From assembly GCA_927911695.1 (NCBI GenBank), contig CAKMQO010000017.1, forward strand, positions 1 to 9,304: DNA of 9,304 nucleotides, written 5' to 3'. The first letter of the stretch is position 1, and every line of letters begins with the position of its first letter. Position numbers and translations under genes: made by a program. The notes beneath the pieces were generated by a model. It saw only the letters and a list, made by a program, of their open reading frames with translations. It did no database searches and was not told where the DNA came from. This document shows positions 8,315 through 9,304 of the stretch, one piece after another. The stretch comes from an uncultured Gemella sp. Its GTDB lineage: Bacteria; Bacillota; Bacilli; Staphylococcales; Gemellaceae.

Positions 8315-9065
8315 TTATCCTAATAACTCTTCGTATAATTTTTTTATCTAAATCTTTAAACACATTGAATACTACTTTTAAATTAGCATCCGGGTTTTCC
8401 CTAAAGAATTTCTTAACCTCAGCTACGGCTATTTCAGCAGCAAGGTCATTTGGAAATCTAAATTCTCCCGTACTTATACAGCAAAAAGCAATGCTCTTAA
8501 GATTATTCTCTAAAGCAAGTTTTAGAGAATTTCTATAACATGAGGCTAGTAATTCCTTATCATCGTCTTCAACAACACGATATATTATTGGTCCAACTGT
8601 ATGAATAACATGTTTAGCTGGTAAGTTATAGCCAGCTGTTATCTTAGCTTGACCTGTTTTTTCAAAACTTCCTTGCTCTTTCATTATTTCATCACATTCT
8701 TTTCTAAGTTGCAATCCTGCTTGCGTGTGAATAGCATTATCGATACATCTGTGAAGAGGAATTAAACATCCTAATAGAGCTTTGTTCGCAGCATTAACTA
8801 TAGCATCTACTTCTAATGTAGTAATATCACCTTGCCAAAGGTAAATATTCTTAGCAATTTCCGTTAAATCTTCTAATTTTGTTATTCCTTTAGCACTTAG
8901 AACCTCTTGTAAGTATTCATCTTGAACCTTATAGAATTTACTCGGTAACTCCGAAACTTTCCACGTATTCATTAACGATCTAAATAAATCTTTCTTTTCT
9001 TGTTCTATCTCCGGTATTTCTATTTCTGAATTTAGTGTTTTTATTAAATAATCTAGTTTTTCCAT
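8315..9065 (-). CDS. zinc-type macrodomain protein, frameshifted near its end as read
   Basis: Macrodomains bind ADP-ribose and many hydrolyse it from proteins. Seen: an N-terminal helical extension (1-70), GDITTLEVDAIVNAAN (79-94) with the ADP-ribose contacts, GC-x4-H-x-C (C100, H105, C107, within LLGCLIPLHRCIDNAIH), HTVGP (155-159) and ISTGEFRFP (197-205). The Cys-His-Cys set and CIDNAIH match the zinc-containing macrodomains of Staphylococcus and Streptococcus, which remove ADP-ribose from lipoylated GcvH-L put there by SirTM. As read, it ends IRRVIRIRI at 8307, inside the terminator stem. Removing one base from the seven-T run at 8339-8345 gives KKLYEELLG ending at 8315, before the terminator, for 249 residues. 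Neither SirTM, GcvH-L nor a lipoate ligase is visible nearby. The ribosome site GGAGG lies 13 bases from the ATG, unusually far; an in-frame stop directly upstream rules out a longer start. Confidence 0.93.
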
Positions 9066-9092
9066 ACTCTAAATAGTTCCTCCATATCACTT

Positions 9093-9121
9093 ATTATATA
9101 CCTTACTTAAGCATGTGTCTA
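9093..9121 (-). promoter_or_regulatory. promoter of the macrodomain gene
   Basis: On the minus strand TAGACA (9121-9116, 5 of 6), 17 bases, TATAAT (9098-9093). Start near 9086, giving a leader of only about 20 bases that includes GGAGG at 9083-9079. Together with the flanking terminators this makes the macrodomain gene monocistronic. Confidence 0.8.
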
Positions 9122-9226
9122 TAATTGGAATATGCTACAATTTTTTCAGAGATTAACGAAAAGCTCCAGATTTGCAAATAAGTTCGTATAAGAACGCTTA
9201 ACACCACTGATTTATTAATAAAATAA

Positions 9227-9266
9227 GACTTCAAAAACTAGAGAATAAACTCTAACTTTTGAAGTC
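9227..9266. terminator. intrinsic terminator at the right edge, probably for the leftward edge gene
   Basis: GACTTCAAAA pairs with TTTTGAAGTC, continued by TAGAG/CTCTA after a 2-bp mismatch, around an AATAAA loop. T-rich tracts follow on both strands (TTATTTTATT on the minus strand). It sits 14 bases after the putative stop at 9283-9281, which suits termination of a leftward gene. Confidence 0.75.
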
Positions 9267-9280
9267 GATATATTTTTATC

Positions 9281-9304
9281 TTATTTTTGTTTACGGCGTT
9301 TTAC
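9281..9304 (-). CDS. possible C-terminus of a leftward gene (partial, VKRRKQK)
   Basis: The last 24 bases read on the minus strand as seven codons, Val-Lys-Arg-Arg-Lys-Gln-Lys, and a TAA at 9283-9281, with a terminator just downstream. A basic tail like this is usual at the end of LPXTG proteins and also in some ribosomal or nucleic-acid-binding proteins. With seven codons I cannot identify it; the terminator is the main support. Confidence 0.4.
   Translation of the reverse strand, partial: VKRRKQK

Noticed and set aside
9132..9191. Rightward 19-codon frame starting ATGCTACAATTT
   Set aside because: No adequate ribosome site, no promoter, and no sign of conserved coding character.
9182..9195. 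GTTC-N6-GAAC imperfect palindrome upstream of the macrodomain promoter
   Set aside because: It resembles an SOS box only in the reversed orientation and lies about 60 bases upstream of the -35; no known regulator fits.

Overview
The window is AT-rich, uses compact Shine-Dalgarno-led genes with TAA/TAG stops, and encodes an LPXTG cell-wall protein, a PTS-type glycerol kinase with the HPr-phosphorylatable histidine, a streptococcal-like YaaA and a Firmicutes-type DnaE. This points to a low-GC Gram-positive coccus of the Bacilli. Gemella or a close relative is my best guess, but that is an inference and no marker gene in the window proves it.

Layout. Positions 73-5165 form one leftward transcription unit: an unrecognised 137-residue acidic protein, yaaA (peroxide-stress protein), a flavin reductase-like protein, and dnaE (DNA polymerase III alpha subunit). 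Positions 5166-5589 are a divergent control region. It has a leftward promoter candidate and a near-perfect rightward promoter (TTGACA, 17 bp, extended TATAAT) whose -35 box overlaps a cre-like CcpA site. The rightward promoter faces an unlisted 46-residue single-span membrane protein (5590-5730). A terminator follows, then glpK with its own extended -10 promoter and a strong terminator. Next comes a small LPXTG-anchored surface protein (7548-8213) with its own promoter. A bidirectional terminator separates it from a leftward, monocistronic zinc-type macrodomain gene (8315-9065). The right edge holds another terminator and what may be the last seven codons of a leftward gene.

The dominant oddity is that the reading frame breaks at single-base runs in almost every conserved gene: twice in dnaE, once each in yaaA, the 137-residue gene, glpK and the macrodomain gene, and probably once in the flavin reductase gene. 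Insertions and deletions both occur, and restoring one or two bases each time recovers the family's expected sequence and length. Since dnaE is essential in this group, uncorrected homopolymer sequencing errors explain this better than gene decay. I therefore annotate the genes as CDS over their restored extents.

I see no CRISPR array, phage, IS element, rRNA or tRNA. I do not see a convincing new multi-gene system. The best candidates for new biology are the 46-residue membrane protein with its cre-overlapped promoter beside glpK, the 137-residue gene coupled to yaaA, and the macrodomain gene standing apart from its usual sirtuin/lipoylation partners.
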